Assembly: GCA_051294375.1 (NCBI GenBank) | Contig: CM119268.1 | Span: forward strand, 9,355,074 to 9,419,073 | DNA: 64,000 nt | Reading direction: 5' to 3' | Origin: Paraspadella gotoi | Taxonomy: Eukaryota > Chaetognatha | In this document: piece after piece, positions 1 through 11,201 of the stretch | How the letters are laid out: each line of letters starts with the position of its first letter | Numbering within the stretch: position 1 is the first letter of the stretch | Position numbers and translations under genes: made by a program | Notes under the pieces: model-generated | Seen by the model: the letters and a program-made list of their open reading frames with translations, nothing else | What the model was told of the DNA's origin: nothing | The model's database searches: none

Positions 1-75
1 TGGTCACATGGATTTGGCTGCTGACCACGTTCGTTTTGTGCTTCTCAACGTCCAAGACTGATAGTTTTCGTCGTC

Positions 76-440
76 TTGGTCCTGCTTTTCGTGTGGATAG
101 ACTGCATGGCTCAAGTCGTTGCCAGTTCTGCTTTGTTTTTTGGCTTCGTGTTCGTCAGGATTTGCAACTCAACACGATTTCCTCTTTACTTCTCCAACGC
201 CTCCTTATGGTCATTATCTCTCAACGTTTTTCATCGATTCTCAAGTCGATCTTTGGAGAAGCGGACATCGACGCGCCACCTGCTCGACACGCGCTATAGC
301 TGTATCGGAAGCCTTTGCCAAGGCGTGGATCTGGACGTTATTCTACGTGCAGGGATTGGTCTGGAGCACAGACCTTCTTCCGTTTCTACTGTCGGAGTCG
401 GCGTGGAGTCTCTCTCAGATGGTCTTGTGGACTGAGTGAT
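76..440 (+). mobile_element. Decayed tyrosine-recombinase retroelement (DIRS-like), C-terminal end
   Basis: Three reading frames together show the end of a tyrosine recombinase. One frame reads STRAIAVSEAFAK (about 277-315), the next GVDLDVILRAG (about 322-354) and the next DWSGAQTFFRFYCR (about 357-398). This order (S/H-T-R, then G-V-x-L-x-x-I-L, then W-S and F-x-x-F-Y) is the C-terminal signature of recombinases carried by DIRS-type retroelements, with the Tyr of FRFY as the likely nucleophile. The frame changes near 316-321 and 355 show that this copy is dead. A GGTTCC..GGAACC palindrome lies at 610-625. The family name is inference; a DNA-transposon recombinase such as Crypton is the alternative. 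Confidence 0.55.
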
Positions 441-602
441 TTCGTGGCGTTCGCTTTCGCTGAGCTAGTATCTGAGAGGAGGAAGAGAGGAGGAGGAAGA
501 GCAGGAGGATCCTGCTTTTCCGTATTTTATCTTTTGTCCTTTCTTGTGGACAACACGACATCTGGAACAAAAGAGCAACTACGTGGTGGAGAGGAGCCAT
601 GA

Positions 603-1421
603 AGAATCCGGTTCCATTTGGAACCATAAATTACTTTTTAAAGCTGGATATGATTTTGAATTAAAGTGCTCAACTAATATTTATCTGTTATTTTATTTGA
701 GATTAAGTTTTAATTAAATATCACATATTTTTCTTAACAAAAATAAAATTAATTATCTGTATTATTTATTTTTATAATAAATTTATATAAATTTTTTTTA
801 TAATTGTTTTTAGGGCTTAATAAGTAGAACTGCATTTTGAGAACCTATTTGTACTTTTATTTTAAGAAATAATCCGTTTGAAAGAACTGATTGATTATTA
901 ATTTTTTTTTTAAATTAAGATTTTTACTTATAATTCAATAACAAAAATTGTAAAAAGTTGGGAGAGGTCTCAAATTAAAGCTTATGCTCTGTAGATAATG
1001 ATAGATGTATAGACATTAAAATTGTAAGCATATTCACTAAACTATTTAAAAAATTTTATAAAAAATTTTCAAAAAACTTTAATGAGCATTTAAAAAAAAA
1101 CCTGCCTTTATAGAATTTTACTGACCTACCACATTAAGTGTCTCATGGGTATACTTTTAAGATTTTATAGGTTTCAGAGATGGCACTTTTTTTGTTTCTT
1201 TCACATCCTCTCTGCCCTACCGTGTATTCTTTCTTATTTTTCTTTCTGTTTATAAAATTAATTTTCTTTTCTCAAATTTGATTTTTTTTTTTTTATAAAT
1301 ATTTGTCGTCAATCCAGATCTTATGCGATTGCGACGATCCTTATGCTTTTAAGATTTTTTAAATTTGAATTGTCACCTTTCTTTAATCTCACCATCTGCA
1401 CCGCCCGTTCCTCATTTTAAG
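603..1421. other. AT-rich non-coding stretch upstream of the first NAT10 exon
   Basis: The stretch is strongly A+T rich with many homopolymer runs and no credible coding exon. It ends in a T-rich tract and an AG at 1420-1421, the acceptor for the first visible NAT10 exon, so at least its right part is a NAT10 intron. I looked here for the roughly 130 missing N-terminal residues of NAT10 and did not find them. Confidence 0.6.
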
Positions 1422-4400
1422 CGCGTACGGTGGAGACAGTAGAGGGCGGTGGAATCGTCGTGGTTCTTCTCAAAACGGTTGACTCTCTCAAGCAGCTCTA
1501 CACGATGTCGATGGACGTTCACGATCGGTTCCGAACGGAATCGCATCGAGACGTCGTTTGTCGCTTCAATGAGCGACTCATCCTCTCTCTGGCGTCGTGC
1601 TCCAACGCGATCGTCGTCGACGACGAACTCAACATTCTCCCGCTCTCTACAATGGTGAGTGTTATTTTGTTAGTCATGTTAAGTAATACGTATATATGTA
1701 TACTAAAATACCTTCTCCCTACCGGTTTTCGTTTTAGGCGCTTCAGGTGACTCCCGTTACCCCTCGATCGGAGGAGGATCCCCTGCCGCCGAATGCGAAG
1801 GAGCTGAAGGAGTTGAAAGAGTCTCTCGCGGACACGCAACCTGTAGCCTCGTTGCTAAACCTCTGTCGGACTCTAGACCAGGCTAAGGTTCTGCTCAAAT
1901 TCGTGGAAGCTATCTCAGAGAAGACATTAAGGTTGGTATATGGTTGCTTCTGTAGTTTTTTGAAGAGGAGGATTATTAATATTCCTTTCTTCCTTATATT
2001 TTTTATATTTCTTCCTCCGTTATTCAGGTCGACCGTGACTTTGACGGCGGCGCGCGGGCGCGGCAAATCCGCCGCCCTCGGGATATCGATCGCTGCAGCC
2101 GTCGCCTTTGGTTATTCCAACATTTTCATAACATCTCCCTCTCCCGAGAATTTAAAAACCCTTCTCGAATTTGTGTTCAAAGGTTAGTTATTCAATGATT
2201 CGTGTGCCAATCAAGCAGCATCTGGGATCATGACACAAAACCCTGACACGCTCTTTCAACTTGATTTATTATAAATTCGGCGGCCTCGCATGTTTTCCAT
2301 TCATGGAATTATCTAGTTATCCGTCTCTTTTAACGATACGTTTATAAAAAGAAGAATTCCCTTGAGTCATAAATTACCATTTCAATTAGGTTTCGATGCT
2401 TTAAACTATGCGGAACACATCGATTACGATCTAATTCAATCGACGAATCCCGAATTCGAAAAGGCTATAGTCCGAGTCAACATTTTCAAGGATCATCGAC
2501 AAACGATTCAATATATTCATCCAAAAGACGTTGCCAAACTAAGTAAGTTCTTTTTTTTTATTGGGCGGAAATAGGAACTAATAATTTTTTTTCCCATTCT
2601 TCCAGGCCAGGCGGAACTTTTGGTCATCGACGAAGCAGCCGCGATTCCTCTGCCCCTTGTTAAGGCCTTACTCGGCCCGTATCTAGTTTTCATGGCGTCT
2701 ACCGTCAACGGCTATGAAGGCACCGGTCGATCTCTCTCTCTAAAACTCATTCAGCAACTAAGAACGCAGAATCACGCTACGGCCGAGAAAACGAAGGTAA
2801 GATATGATTGGAAATGCTATTGATAAACGACGTAATATTTAAACTCTTGTTGGAGCGTAATTCTCGTCAACGGACATTTAAAGACTCATGATTTATGATC
2901 ATTATTTTGTGATACCACTTTATTTTTATTATTATTATTATTATTATGATTATTATTTTCCCCACTTTACTTTTAGACCGATTCGTCGAAAAATCCCATG
3001 GGCCGGTCTCTTGCCGAGTTGACGCTCGATGAGTCGATTCGATATGCTCCAGGCGACCCCGTAGAAAAATGGCTCAACGACCTTCTTTGCTTGGACGTTA
3101 CTTCCGGGGTGGCACCGCTTTCCTCGGGTTGCCCGGCGCCCGACAACTGCGACCTTTATTTTGTCAACCGAGACACCCTTTTCTCGTAAGGACATAATTT
3201 TTTCTGGGCAATTTCAGTGTACTCTCGCAAAATTCTTATTATTATTCTTCGTCTTTTTTACACTTAGTTATCACCGTGCTTCAGAATCCTTTCTTCAGCG
3301 CCTAATGTCCATTTACGTGGCTGCCCATTACCGGAACACCCCCAATGACTTGCAAATGCTCTCCGACGCGCCAGCCCATCACTTATTTTGCCTTTTGGGT
3401 CCCATCGATCCCTCGAACAACTCTCTGCCCGAGATTCTTTGCGTGGTTCAGGTAAGGACTTGTTACTTTTATTTTGGAAGAGATATTTCACTAATTATTA
3501 TACCTGACCCAGGTTTGTATGGAGGGGGACATCTCCAAGTCTTCTTTAATGAATTCTCTTTCGCGGGGAAAACGAGCCGACGGCGATATGATTCCTTGGA
3601 CCGTCAGCCAACAGTTTCAAGATCCGGATTTTGCCGGACTCTCCGGTGCCAGGATTGTTAGGATCGCCACTCACCCCGACTATCAGGTCTTGAGAACGCG
3701 AAAAAATATATAAAATAATTTTGTTTATACAATTTTTTCACGTAATGTTAAATAAACAGCCAGACTCTTTTATTTCTTATTCTATTTTTTCTCCAGGGCA
3801 TGGGGTACGGCGCCAAGGCCGTTTCGCTCTTGCAGCTTTATTTCGAGGGAAAATTCCCTTGCCTTGCTGAAGATATCACTTCACCGCCTATCGATAATTC
3901 GTCTTCGGCCGAAGTCGATTTGCTCTCTGAGAAAATCGCCCCTCGGAAAACCTTGCCCCCTTTGTTGCTGAAGCTGGAAGAACGTCGTCCGGAGCGACTC
4001 GATTACCTCGGCGTCGCTTTCGGTCTAACTGAGCCACTATTAAAGTTTTGGCGTCGTGCTGGATTCAACACCGTCTACCTTCGCCAGACTGCCAACGAGC
4101 TCACGGGGGAACATTCCTGCATCATGCTTAAGGTACGTGATCTATTTTTTTTTCTTTTTCTTTTTGTCTCAACGACATTAATATTCAGGTTCTAGAAAAC
4201 TGCGTGGACGGCTCTTGGCTGCCCAAGTTCTTCGCCGACTTTTCCAAAAGATTCCTCGCTTTGCTTTCGTATCAATTCCGCTCCTTTACGCCAAAGTTGG
4301 CGCTCATGATTCTGCAGCAAAAAATGAACGAAGTTCCGACGACCGTCATGAGCAGGGAAGACATGGAAAGAGATTTTTCTGTCTACGACATCAAGCGACT

Positions 4401-5227
4401 AGATCTCTACGCGCAGAACATGGCCGACTACCACTTAGTTACCGATTTGTTGCCAGCGATTGCTAAGAAATATTTTATGAAGGAGCTGGGAATAGATCAG
4501 GTTAATTATTGAGGTTAAAAATCGTACTAATCGCTAATCAGATTATTTAACTTTCATATTTTTTTTTCAAAGGTGAGTGCTGTGCAGTGTGCCCTTCTGC
4601 TCGGCCTCGGTCTCCAACACAAGACGGTCGATGAACTAGAAAAGGAGTTAGACATTCCGGTATCTCAGCTTCTTGGTCTCTTTAATCGCCTCGTCCGAAA
4701 AATCGTGACCTGTATGAACCGAGTCCAGGAAAACGCTATCGCCATGGAGATAGGATTCGCCGATAACGCCAAAGACGAGTGAGGCTTTTTCCATTTTTTT
4801 TTTTCATTTTTACCTAATTTAATTAAACAACGAGGTTTGAATTTACTACATTTATCTTATTTGTTATAGTTTTGCGATAATTTTGTCTTGTATCTTCTGC
4901 AACAGGGCTGATCCCTCGTCGACGACCGTCTCCCAAACTCTGGACGACGAACTCAACGCCGGTGCCAAAGAGGAAGTCGCCAAGGCGGCGGCTCGCCTCA
5001 AAGCGCTTGAAGGAATCGACCTCACTCAGTTCGCTATCAAGGGTTCCGAGTCACAGTGGAACAAAGCGACTAAAGCGGGAAAAACAGTCAGCATCGTCAG
5101 CGTCAAGGGCGGCGCCCCTGAGGCCCGCGTTAAAAGAAAGAATGATGATGGCGATGGATCTGAAAAGACGAAAAAGAAGCAACTCTTGAAAACGAACAAG
5201 AAGAAAAGAAAATTCATCGAGAAGTGA
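1422..5227 (+). CDS. NAT10: RNA cytidine acetyltransferase NAT10 (Kre33), 5'-partial
   Basis: Nucleolar enzyme that makes N4-acetylcytidine in 18S rRNA and tRNA, using acetyl-CoA and ATP. Twelve exons are visible: 1422-1654, 1738-1931, 2028-2182, 2390-2542, 2606-2796, 2977-3185, 3268-3451, 3513-3686, 3797-4132, 4189-4500, 4573-4778, 4906-5227; phases agree throughout and give about 888 residues. The P-loop reads ARGRGKSAA, followed by VIDEAAAIPLP and GYEGTGRSLS of the helicase-like domain, then VRIATHPDYQGMGYG of the GNAT acetyl-CoA site, then a Lys-rich nucleolar tail. The family is about 1025 residues long, so roughly 130 N-terminal residues are missing. The first exon begins inside the conserved TVETVEGGG segment, so the 5' exon(s) probably lie off the window. 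An (ATT)n run sits in the intron at 2925-2950. Confidence 0.95.
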
Positions 5228-5300
5228 TATTTATAAACTTGTTGTTATGATTCAGTAGAAGTCTTTAGTTAATCTTGTTTTTTAGTTATGAATTACGTTT

Positions 5301-5322
5301 TTCGTTTTTAGCATAACTTAAA
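5301..5322 (+). promoter_or_regulatory. Strong 3' splice-site-like tract 11 nt before the MTERF3 start
   Basis: The 95-nt gap between NAT10 and MTERF3 ends in a T-rich run closed by AG at 5310-5311, 11 nt before the ATG. No coding exon precedes it, so it would serve a 5'-UTR intron or a trans-spliced leader. Its function is inference. Confidence 0.35.
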
Positions 5323-6236
5323 ATGAGACCTTCCATGAGATTTACTGGGTTACATCTGAAACTATGGCGCAGCGACATTTCCCTTCCGGTGACTTCTACC
5401 TTTTCCCTTCGACCTCACTCGTCCGTCCCAGAAGCTCCGGTTTTAGAGGAAGTAGCCTCCGGTCCTGATCAGCGAGGCAAAGGACGTCATCGCGCCGACA
5501 AGTCCCTCGTTTCCAAAACTCTATTTTCTAAAGAATTCCAGGAATTGGATTCGATCAAAAAAAAGTCCTCTTTTAAAATCAAACCCGTGCCGAAACCCTC
5601 TTTCACTTTTGCCGCCTACGTCAATGAGTCCACTTTGCTGCAGAATTTCGTCAAACTCGGAGTGAATCTCGTCAAGTGGGAAAAGGGGACGATTCCCGAC
5701 GAAATCATGGGCCTCGACTTTGAAAGAGACGTCACCCCGGTGCTCTTTCATCTTCACGGCCTTGGAATCCCTGACGAGCAGCTGGGCAAGGTTCTCACTA
5801 AAAACCCTTATATTCTGATAAGTGGTGTCGGAAATTTGGAGGATCAAACTGATTATTTCGTCCGCAAAAAGTTTTCTCGGGAACAGTTGATCAACGTCGT
5901 GATCAAATGTCCGCAGTTGTTTAGCAGAAGCGTGGAGGCAATAGACGGTCGTTTGGGATATTTTCAGCAGACATTTGATTTGACAGGTGACTTAAATAAA
6001 TTATTCTTTTTTAATGTCAAATAAACTGTATTAATCTTTCTCACGCTTAGGGGACCAACTACGCGATTCCGTAACGATTTGTCCAGAGTTATTTCAAGCG
6101 AAACTCTCGATTTTAGCCAAGCTAAATTTTCATATGGCCAAGTCTTTGGGATTTAAACAAAAAGAGATGAGAGAATTGTTCATCGTTTGTCCCTCGGTAT
6201 TTTTGCTTCATCCCGATACCGTTGCGCAGAGGTAAC

Positions 6237-6287
<51 letters not shown>

Positions 6288-6569
6288 ACGTTAACATATT
6301 TAATCCTTTACAGATTCCATATTCTCCACAACACGATGGGAATTCCTCACCAAACTTTAGTTCGCTATCCTCTCTTGTTTCGCGTTCCGCCCTACTTGAT
6401 TCGTCAACGACACAAGTTTCTCTCGACGCTTGGGCGTGCTAACTACGATCCTCTCGACGAAAGTTACGTTACTTTAACCGCCTTTACCAACCACGGAGAT
6501 CAGAGCTTCGCCGAGAAGATTGCCGGAGTCAGTTATGACACTTATAAACAGTTTTTAAAAACTCAATAA
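5323..6569 (+). CDS. MTERF3: Mitochondrial transcription termination factor 3
   Basis: Helical-repeat mitochondrial matrix protein. Family members bind mtDNA or mt-rRNA, and MTERF3 represses mtDNA transcription and supports mitoribosome assembly. Exons 5323-5986, 6051-6231 and 6314-6569 give 366 residues. The first ~75 residues are basic and Ser-rich, as in a mitochondrial targeting peptide. Repeats of the mTERF type follow: VLFHLHGLGIPDEQLGKVL, NVVIKCPQLFS, LFIVCPSVFLLHPD and IPHQTLVRYPLLF. The C-terminal FLSTLGRANYDP is characteristic of MTERF3 within the family. The 82-nt last intron carries a run of about 45 T. It lies 95 nt after NAT10 and 148 nt before the kinesin. Confidence 0.92.
6232..6313 (+). 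repeat. Intron dominated by a ~45-nt poly(T) run
   Basis: In the second MTERF3 intron, 6240-6284 is uninterrupted T. This may double as an extreme polypyrimidine tract. Its exact length is uncertain because homopolymers this long are prone to assembly error. Confidence 0.9.
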
Positions 6570-6717
6570 TTTGAACTTCTACCGGCTGTTTACTGTGATT
6601 TGCATTTTGCGTACCTCGCTGTTGTTTTCTTTGAATTTTAGTTGTTTAATTGCTTTTTACCATGAAATAGTTTGAACAGTTCCGTCAAATCGAGTTCCGA
6701 CTTAGCATTTTGTTAAA

Positions 6718-9700
6718 ATGTCAGTCGACGAAGTAAACAATATCAAGGTCGGCGTTCGGGTCCGGCCTTTTAACCAAAGAGAGCGAGACGCCCGCTCCGC
6801 CTGCGTCGTGTCCATGACGGGAAACTGCACGACCCTCACGAACCCCGAGTCCAAAGAAGAGAAGACCTTTGCCTTCGACTATTCCTATTGGTCCCACTCC
6901 GACTACGAGGAAAGCGAAAACGGAGTCTTGGTTCCCGTCGACGACAAATATGCGGACCAGAAAAAAGTTTTCGACGACCTCGGTCGTGGAATTTTGGACA
7001 ATGCTTGGGCTGGGTATCACGCCACCCTATTCGCTTACGGCCAAACCGGGGCCGGCAAGTCTTACTCGGTGGTCGGCTACGGAGCCAACAAGGGCATCGT
7101 TCCCATCGCCTGCGAAGAGCTCTTCAAGAAAACAACCGCCGAGTCCTCGAACGACAAATCTTTTCAAATTTCCTATTCGATGCTGGAAATATACAATGAG
7201 AATGTGCGGGACCTTTTGGCTTCTCAAAAGAAGGGAGTTCAACAGCATCTTAAAGTGCGCAATCATCCGACAAAAGGTTTTTTCGTCGAAGGACTCAAGG
7301 TGGTGCCCGTTGAAAATTACGAGCGCATAAAATCCCTCATGAATCAAGGAACGCTAAATCGCACAACAGCGGCGACGAATCTCAACGCGACCAGTAGTCG
7401 TTCTCACATGCTCATCCGCGTCATATTCAAGCAGGTCTTCCTTAACGAAAGGGGAGAGAGCACAACAAAGATCAGCGAGATCAACATGGTAGACCTTGCC
7501 GGTTCAGAGCGAAGCAACTCGGCTGGGACCAGCGGTGATCGACTGCGAGAAGGCTCGGCGATCAATCAGAGTCTTTTGACTTTGGGAAACGTGATTAGCG
7601 CCTTGGCCGAGCGAGCCCTGAAGAAAAAGGGTCTGGTGGTTCCGATTCCGTATCGCGATTCGGTGTTGACGAAACTGCTGCAGTCGGCGCTCGGGGGAAA
7701 CAGTAAAACCATTATGATCGCTGCTTTGAGTCCCGCCGCGATCAACTACGAAGAGTCGTTGTCTACCCTCCGCTTCGCCGATCGCGCCAAGAAGATTAAA
7801 AACAAGGCTGTCGTCAATGAATCGCCGACCGACCGCCTCATTCGCGAGTTAAAAGAAGAAAACCAGCGGTTGTTGGCTCAGTTAGGCAGAGCCGCCGGGA
7901 CGCAGATCGTTGAAGGCGACACTATCGACGCTCGGAGGCTTTTGGAAGAGAACCAGCGTCAGATGGAAGACATGGAAAAGTCTTGGCAACAAAAACTCGA
8001 CGAGGCGAGGCGAGAATGGGAGAAAAAGCAGGAAGAGATTCTCAAGAGGGAAGAGAGCAACGGGAAGGCTCTCTGCACGGCGCATCCTTACTTGCGCAAC
8101 GTCAACGAGGATGCGCAGCTGAGCGGTGTCATCAACGAGGCCGTCCCTCTCGGGGATCAAATCTTGGGCAAAGGCGGTGGCGATGTGGCAGTCAAGATCG
8201 TTGTCCGTGGATTGGGCGTGCTGCAACAACACGCCTTGCTCTGCAACGACGGCGTCAAGGTCACCATTGCACCTTTCGTTCCGCAGGCCAAAATAATGAT
8301 TAACGGAATTGGCGTCGATGAGAGAAAAGAATTGCAACACCTAGACCGAGTCAAGCTCGGTTCCAACAACCTGTTTCTCTACGTCGGTTTTCCCCACGAG
8401 AGAGACGCTAAATCAGACGAAGAAAAGATCGCCACTTACGATCACGACTATTTTCAATCCGAACTAGCGCGCGGCACCGAGCTGTTGTTTCAAAGGTCCC
8501 ACTCCAGTCTTATGCGAGACGTGACGTTCATGGACTTTCTACAGCTCTTGCCTCAAGTCACCGAGGTCAACTCGATGAGCGAGGAACTGGCGAAAAAAAT
8601 CCCTTCGGCCACCGTCAAATTTGATCCGCTGATTAAGAACCTGACCACCTGCGACGACGTCGGAAACGAAAAAACCAAGTCCATCTTGGTGAGGATGACT
8701 AATTCCAAGACCAAACAGGTCTGGGTTTGGTCAAAAGGAAAGTTCATTAATCGGAAGTACATCATCGAAGAGATCTACAACAAATTCTTGGAGGGGCAGG
8801 AAATCGTTCTGGAGAAAAAAACGGATCCATTTTGGGATCCTCCAGAAGATATTTTTCTCGGTTCTTGTCATGCATGGCTGCAGCCTCTGGCCTATCAAGT
8901 TGAGATCGACGATCAACTCGACATGCACGGTCACCACGGCGACGACATCGCTCTGGCCACTCTGCAAATACATCCTTGCGATGCAGCAGGGAAGCTTCTT
9001 GGAGAGGAATCGGCCGTCTTGGAACCTTCGGAGTTACTGGACGAGCGAGTCGACTTTATGTTGCGTATTCCTCAGGTTGTCGGCGTTCGTTGGGTCCAAG
9101 AAGACAAAAAATCTCGCGGATTCTTCTTCTCCTTCAAATTTTTCGATTTGCCCAAAGTTTTTCGAACTAAAACGATTTGGGGAAAGAATTCAACTCGACT
9201 GGGTTTCAAAAAGCAGTTTACCATCAAGAGCGTCAACGACGACTTTCTAGAATATCTCCAGACTCACGCCCTTGTGCTGGAATTATGGGGTACGCAGAGC
9301 GGCGGAGACGTCCGCGATGAGGAAAGCAGCAGCCCTTGCGAAGAGGCCGAGAAGGAAACTACTCTCAGCGAGGGAAAAGCTCCAAGGTTAACCCGCCAAA
9401 ACTCGGACCGCATGATGATTTCCCGTGCGAGCGCCAGGAGCGCGGTGGGTTTCCATTTAGTAAACCAAAGGGAAGAATGGGAATACGAGACTCTCGAAGC
9501 GGAGAAGGAAGAATTGACAAAGCGAGTGGAGGAGTTGGAAAAGGAAGTGGACCGATTGACTCAAGAAAACGTCGCGGTGAAAAGAAAAGCGAAGAAGGAA
9601 AAGCGTTTTCAAACAGACTCGAACGCCTCCAGCCGGCGTTCCTCGGCGGGCGCCGTGGAAATACCGACGGGCGATACGTCGGTTTTGGTGGATTCAAATC

Positions 9701-10047
9701 GAGTCGAGAACGCCGTCGCCGCCTCCCAAGATGCGCCTCCTTCAGTAGCCGAGGACGCTTCGAAGCAGAGATCTGAGACGGAAAAGGCCGCCTTGAAGAC
9801 GCTGAAAAAATTTTTCATCGACATGAAGAACGTCGACGATCTGATGAAAACTCTGGCTACGACTTTGCGAGACTTTGCGACTTTACGAGAGGAGGAAGAA
9901 AAAGAGGATGCATTGGTTCCGAAGTTAGAAAGCGCGGCCTCTGCTGTATCGGGAATCAACCAGCAGATGAATACCACTTTGACCAAAATGAGGGCGAAAA
10001 TGAAAATTATATTTAATTTAGTAGGCAAGAGAGAAAAAGAAGAGTAA
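6718..10047 (+). CDS. KIF28: Kinesin-3 motor protein, KIF28/KLP-6 type
   Basis: Plus-end microtubule motor of 1109 residues in a single exon, unlike its intron-rich neighbours. The N-terminal motor has GQTGAGKS (about residues 108-115), NATSSRSH switch I (about 224-231) and DLAGSE switch II (about 259-264). An FHA domain follows (about 480-570), then the kinesin-3 domain seen in KIF28/KLP-6 (DPFWDPPED, FLGSCHAWLQPLAYQVE, GVRWVQEDKKSRG). A coiled coil lies at about 920-965 and there is no PH domain, which argues against KIF1/UNC-104. KLP-6 works in mitochondrial transport and ciliary neurons in worms; the role here is unknown. The stop codon lies inside a donor-like GTAAGT, so a further short exon cannot be excluded. 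Lack of introns could mean retroposition or intron loss. Confidence 0.88.
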   Translation: MSVDEVNNIKVGVRVRPFNQRERDARSACVVSMTGNCTTLTNPESKEEKTFAFDYSYWSHSDYEESENGVLVPVDDKYADQKKVFDDLGRGILDNAWAGYHATLFAYGQTGAGKSYSVVGYGANKGIVPIACEELFKKTTAESSNDKSFQISYSMLEIYNENVRDLLASQKKGVQQHLKVRNHPTKGFFVEGLKVVPVENYERIKSLMNQGTLNRTTAATNLNATSSRSHMLIRVIFKQVFLNERGESTTKISEINMVDLAGSERSNSAGTSGDRLREGSAINQSLLTLGNVISALAERALKKKGLVVPIPYRDSVLTKLLQSALGGNSKTIMIAALSPAAINYEESLSTLRFADRAKKIKNKAVVNESPTDRLIRELKEENQRLLAQLGRAAGTQIVEGDTIDARRLLEENQRQMEDMEKSWQQKLDEARREWEKKQEEILKREESNGKALCTAHPYLRNVNEDAQLSGVINEAVPLGDQILGKGGGDVAVKIVVRGLGVLQQHALLCNDGVKVTIAPFVPQAKIMINGIGVDERKELQHLDRVKLGSNNLFLYVGFPHERDAKSDEEKIATYDHDYFQSELARGTELLFQRSHSSLMRDVTFMDFLQLLPQVTEVNSMSEELAKKIPSATVKFDPLIKNLTTCDDVGNEKTKSILVRMTNSKTKQVWVWSKGKFINRKYIIEEIYNKFLEGQEIVLEKKTDPFWDPPEDIFLGSCHAWLQPLAYQVEIDDQLDMHGHHGDDIALATLQIHPCDAAGKLLGEESAVLEPSELLDERVDFMLRIPQVVGVRWVQEDKKSRGFFFSFKFFDLPKVFRTKTIWGKNSTRLGFKKQFTIKSVNDDFLEYLQTHALVLELWGTQSGGDVRDEESSSPCEEAEKETTLSEGKAPRLTRQNSDRMMISRASARSAVGFHLVNQREEWEYETLEAEKEELTKRVEELEKEVDRLTQENVAVKRKAKKEKRFQTDSNASSRRSSAGAVEIPTGDTSVLVDSNRVENAVAASQDAPPSVAEDASKQRSETEKAALKTLKKFFIDMKNVDDLMKTLATTLRDFATLREEEEKEDALVPKLESAASAVSGINQQMNTTLTKMRAKMKIIFNLVGKREKEE

Positions 10048-10523
10048 GTGTTTTCTTCTCTACACTCTACAGTTACGATTTTATTTATATTTAGTATATC
10101 AGTCCTTCTCAAAATTCTTGCCAATCATTTTTAAAGGCAGTGCTCTAATTTACTTTAATTTTACAGTTTTTTATTCTTAATTTTTGAGTATGTATATGCC
10201 TTGGAGTTGATTAAGAAAAGTGGACAAAGTTGAATCTCTTCGCTGAGCTTAAAGTTTTTAGCGATGCTTCGTAAAATCATATTTGCTACGTATGTAGCGC
10301 TATCGATTTTTAACATAATTTTACACGATAATATTGTAATCTCCAGATTGCCTTTTACACTAGATATGCAACTTTTACGATCGTATACAATTTTTATATT
10401 CCGATAATATAGCTTTTTACGCCATTTACTTTGCCTGAAGTGCAGGCCAAGTCGCTAAATATGTTTGGTCATGCCCGGCCGTTATCAGTTGTCTAGTCAT
10501 ATTTTCCTTACACAGTGCACACT
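10048..10523. other. Intergenic AT-rich stretch, nothing recognised
   Basis: No coding potential or repeat was recognised between the kinesin and the mariner-like element. It presumably contains the kinesin 3' UTR. Confidence 0.5.
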
Positions 10524-11119
10524 TAACATCTGACACATAATTATTGAGACGGCTTCCGGGGCCTGTAGACGGCGACCAGGACGCCGTAGAAAGCTCCTTT
10601 TTTTTTTAATGAAGCCTAGAATGTTTGTCTACCAAACTGTGAATTTTTTTTTTATCGGCCCACGCGTTTTCAAGATGCAGTCAATTTCCTCTGAAGCGTG
10701 CCGTCAAGTCTTTGCCCAATTCTACCAAAATCATGAACAAGAAGGAGCAGCATTTACTTTACAGTATTTTTTGAAGCTAAATGTTAGCCGTCCATCTATT
10801 TATCGCGTAATACAAAGAGTAAAGTCTGGAGATACTATCAAGCACAAAAAAGGCGCAGGGCGGCCAAGAAAACTCACGGCAAGACAGTCGCGTACTATCG
10901 TGAAAGGAATGGAAAATAAAGTTGTGTTTTCTACGTGAAAGCTGTCCCTACGCCACATTTCACAAGAAAATCGTGACTTTTTTGATTCAACTTGTTAGTC
11001 TGTATTTAGTTAATGTTATTAGTATTTAAAAATTATATTTTGTATTTATATTTACAATAAAATGTTATAAACTTTAACACATTCAATCTTTTGTCTCAAT
11101 AATTATGTGTCAGATGTTA
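10524..11119 (+). mobile_element. Internally deleted Tc1/mariner-like element with perfect 25-bp TIRs
   Basis: The element occupies 10526-11117 (592 bp). Its ends are perfect 25-bp inverted repeats, starting ACATCTGACACATAATTATT at the left and read in reverse complement at 11093-11117. It is flanked on both sides by TA (10524-10525, 11118-11119), the Tc1/mariner target duplication. Inside, 10675-10938 encodes an N-terminal helix-turn-helix like those of Tc1/mariner transposases (SRPSIYRVIQRVKSG, then GAGRPRKLTARQ). The reading frame then stops and no DDE/DDD catalytic domain follows, so the copy is non-autonomous. It sits 85 bp upstream of the PHB2 start. Perfect TIRs suggest a recent insertion. 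Confidence 0.88.
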
Positions 11120-11201
11120 GAATTTTTGATAACAAAAAAAATTTTTCCTAATCATTTGATCTCAAATATTTTTTTACCGATATAAAGAACCAAATTTAAT
11201 T

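Noticed and set aside
36-602. Several overlapping plus-strand ORFs of 87-119 codons
   Set aside because: They are pieces of one frameshifted recombinase relic, not separate genes.
603-1421. Possible N-terminal exon of NAT10
   Set aside because: No frame gives the conserved N-terminal sequence; the missing part is assumed to lie off the window.
9365-9697. Minus-strand Pro/Arg-rich ORF of 110 codons
   Set aside because: It is the shadow of the Glu/Lys-rich coiled coil of the kinesin.
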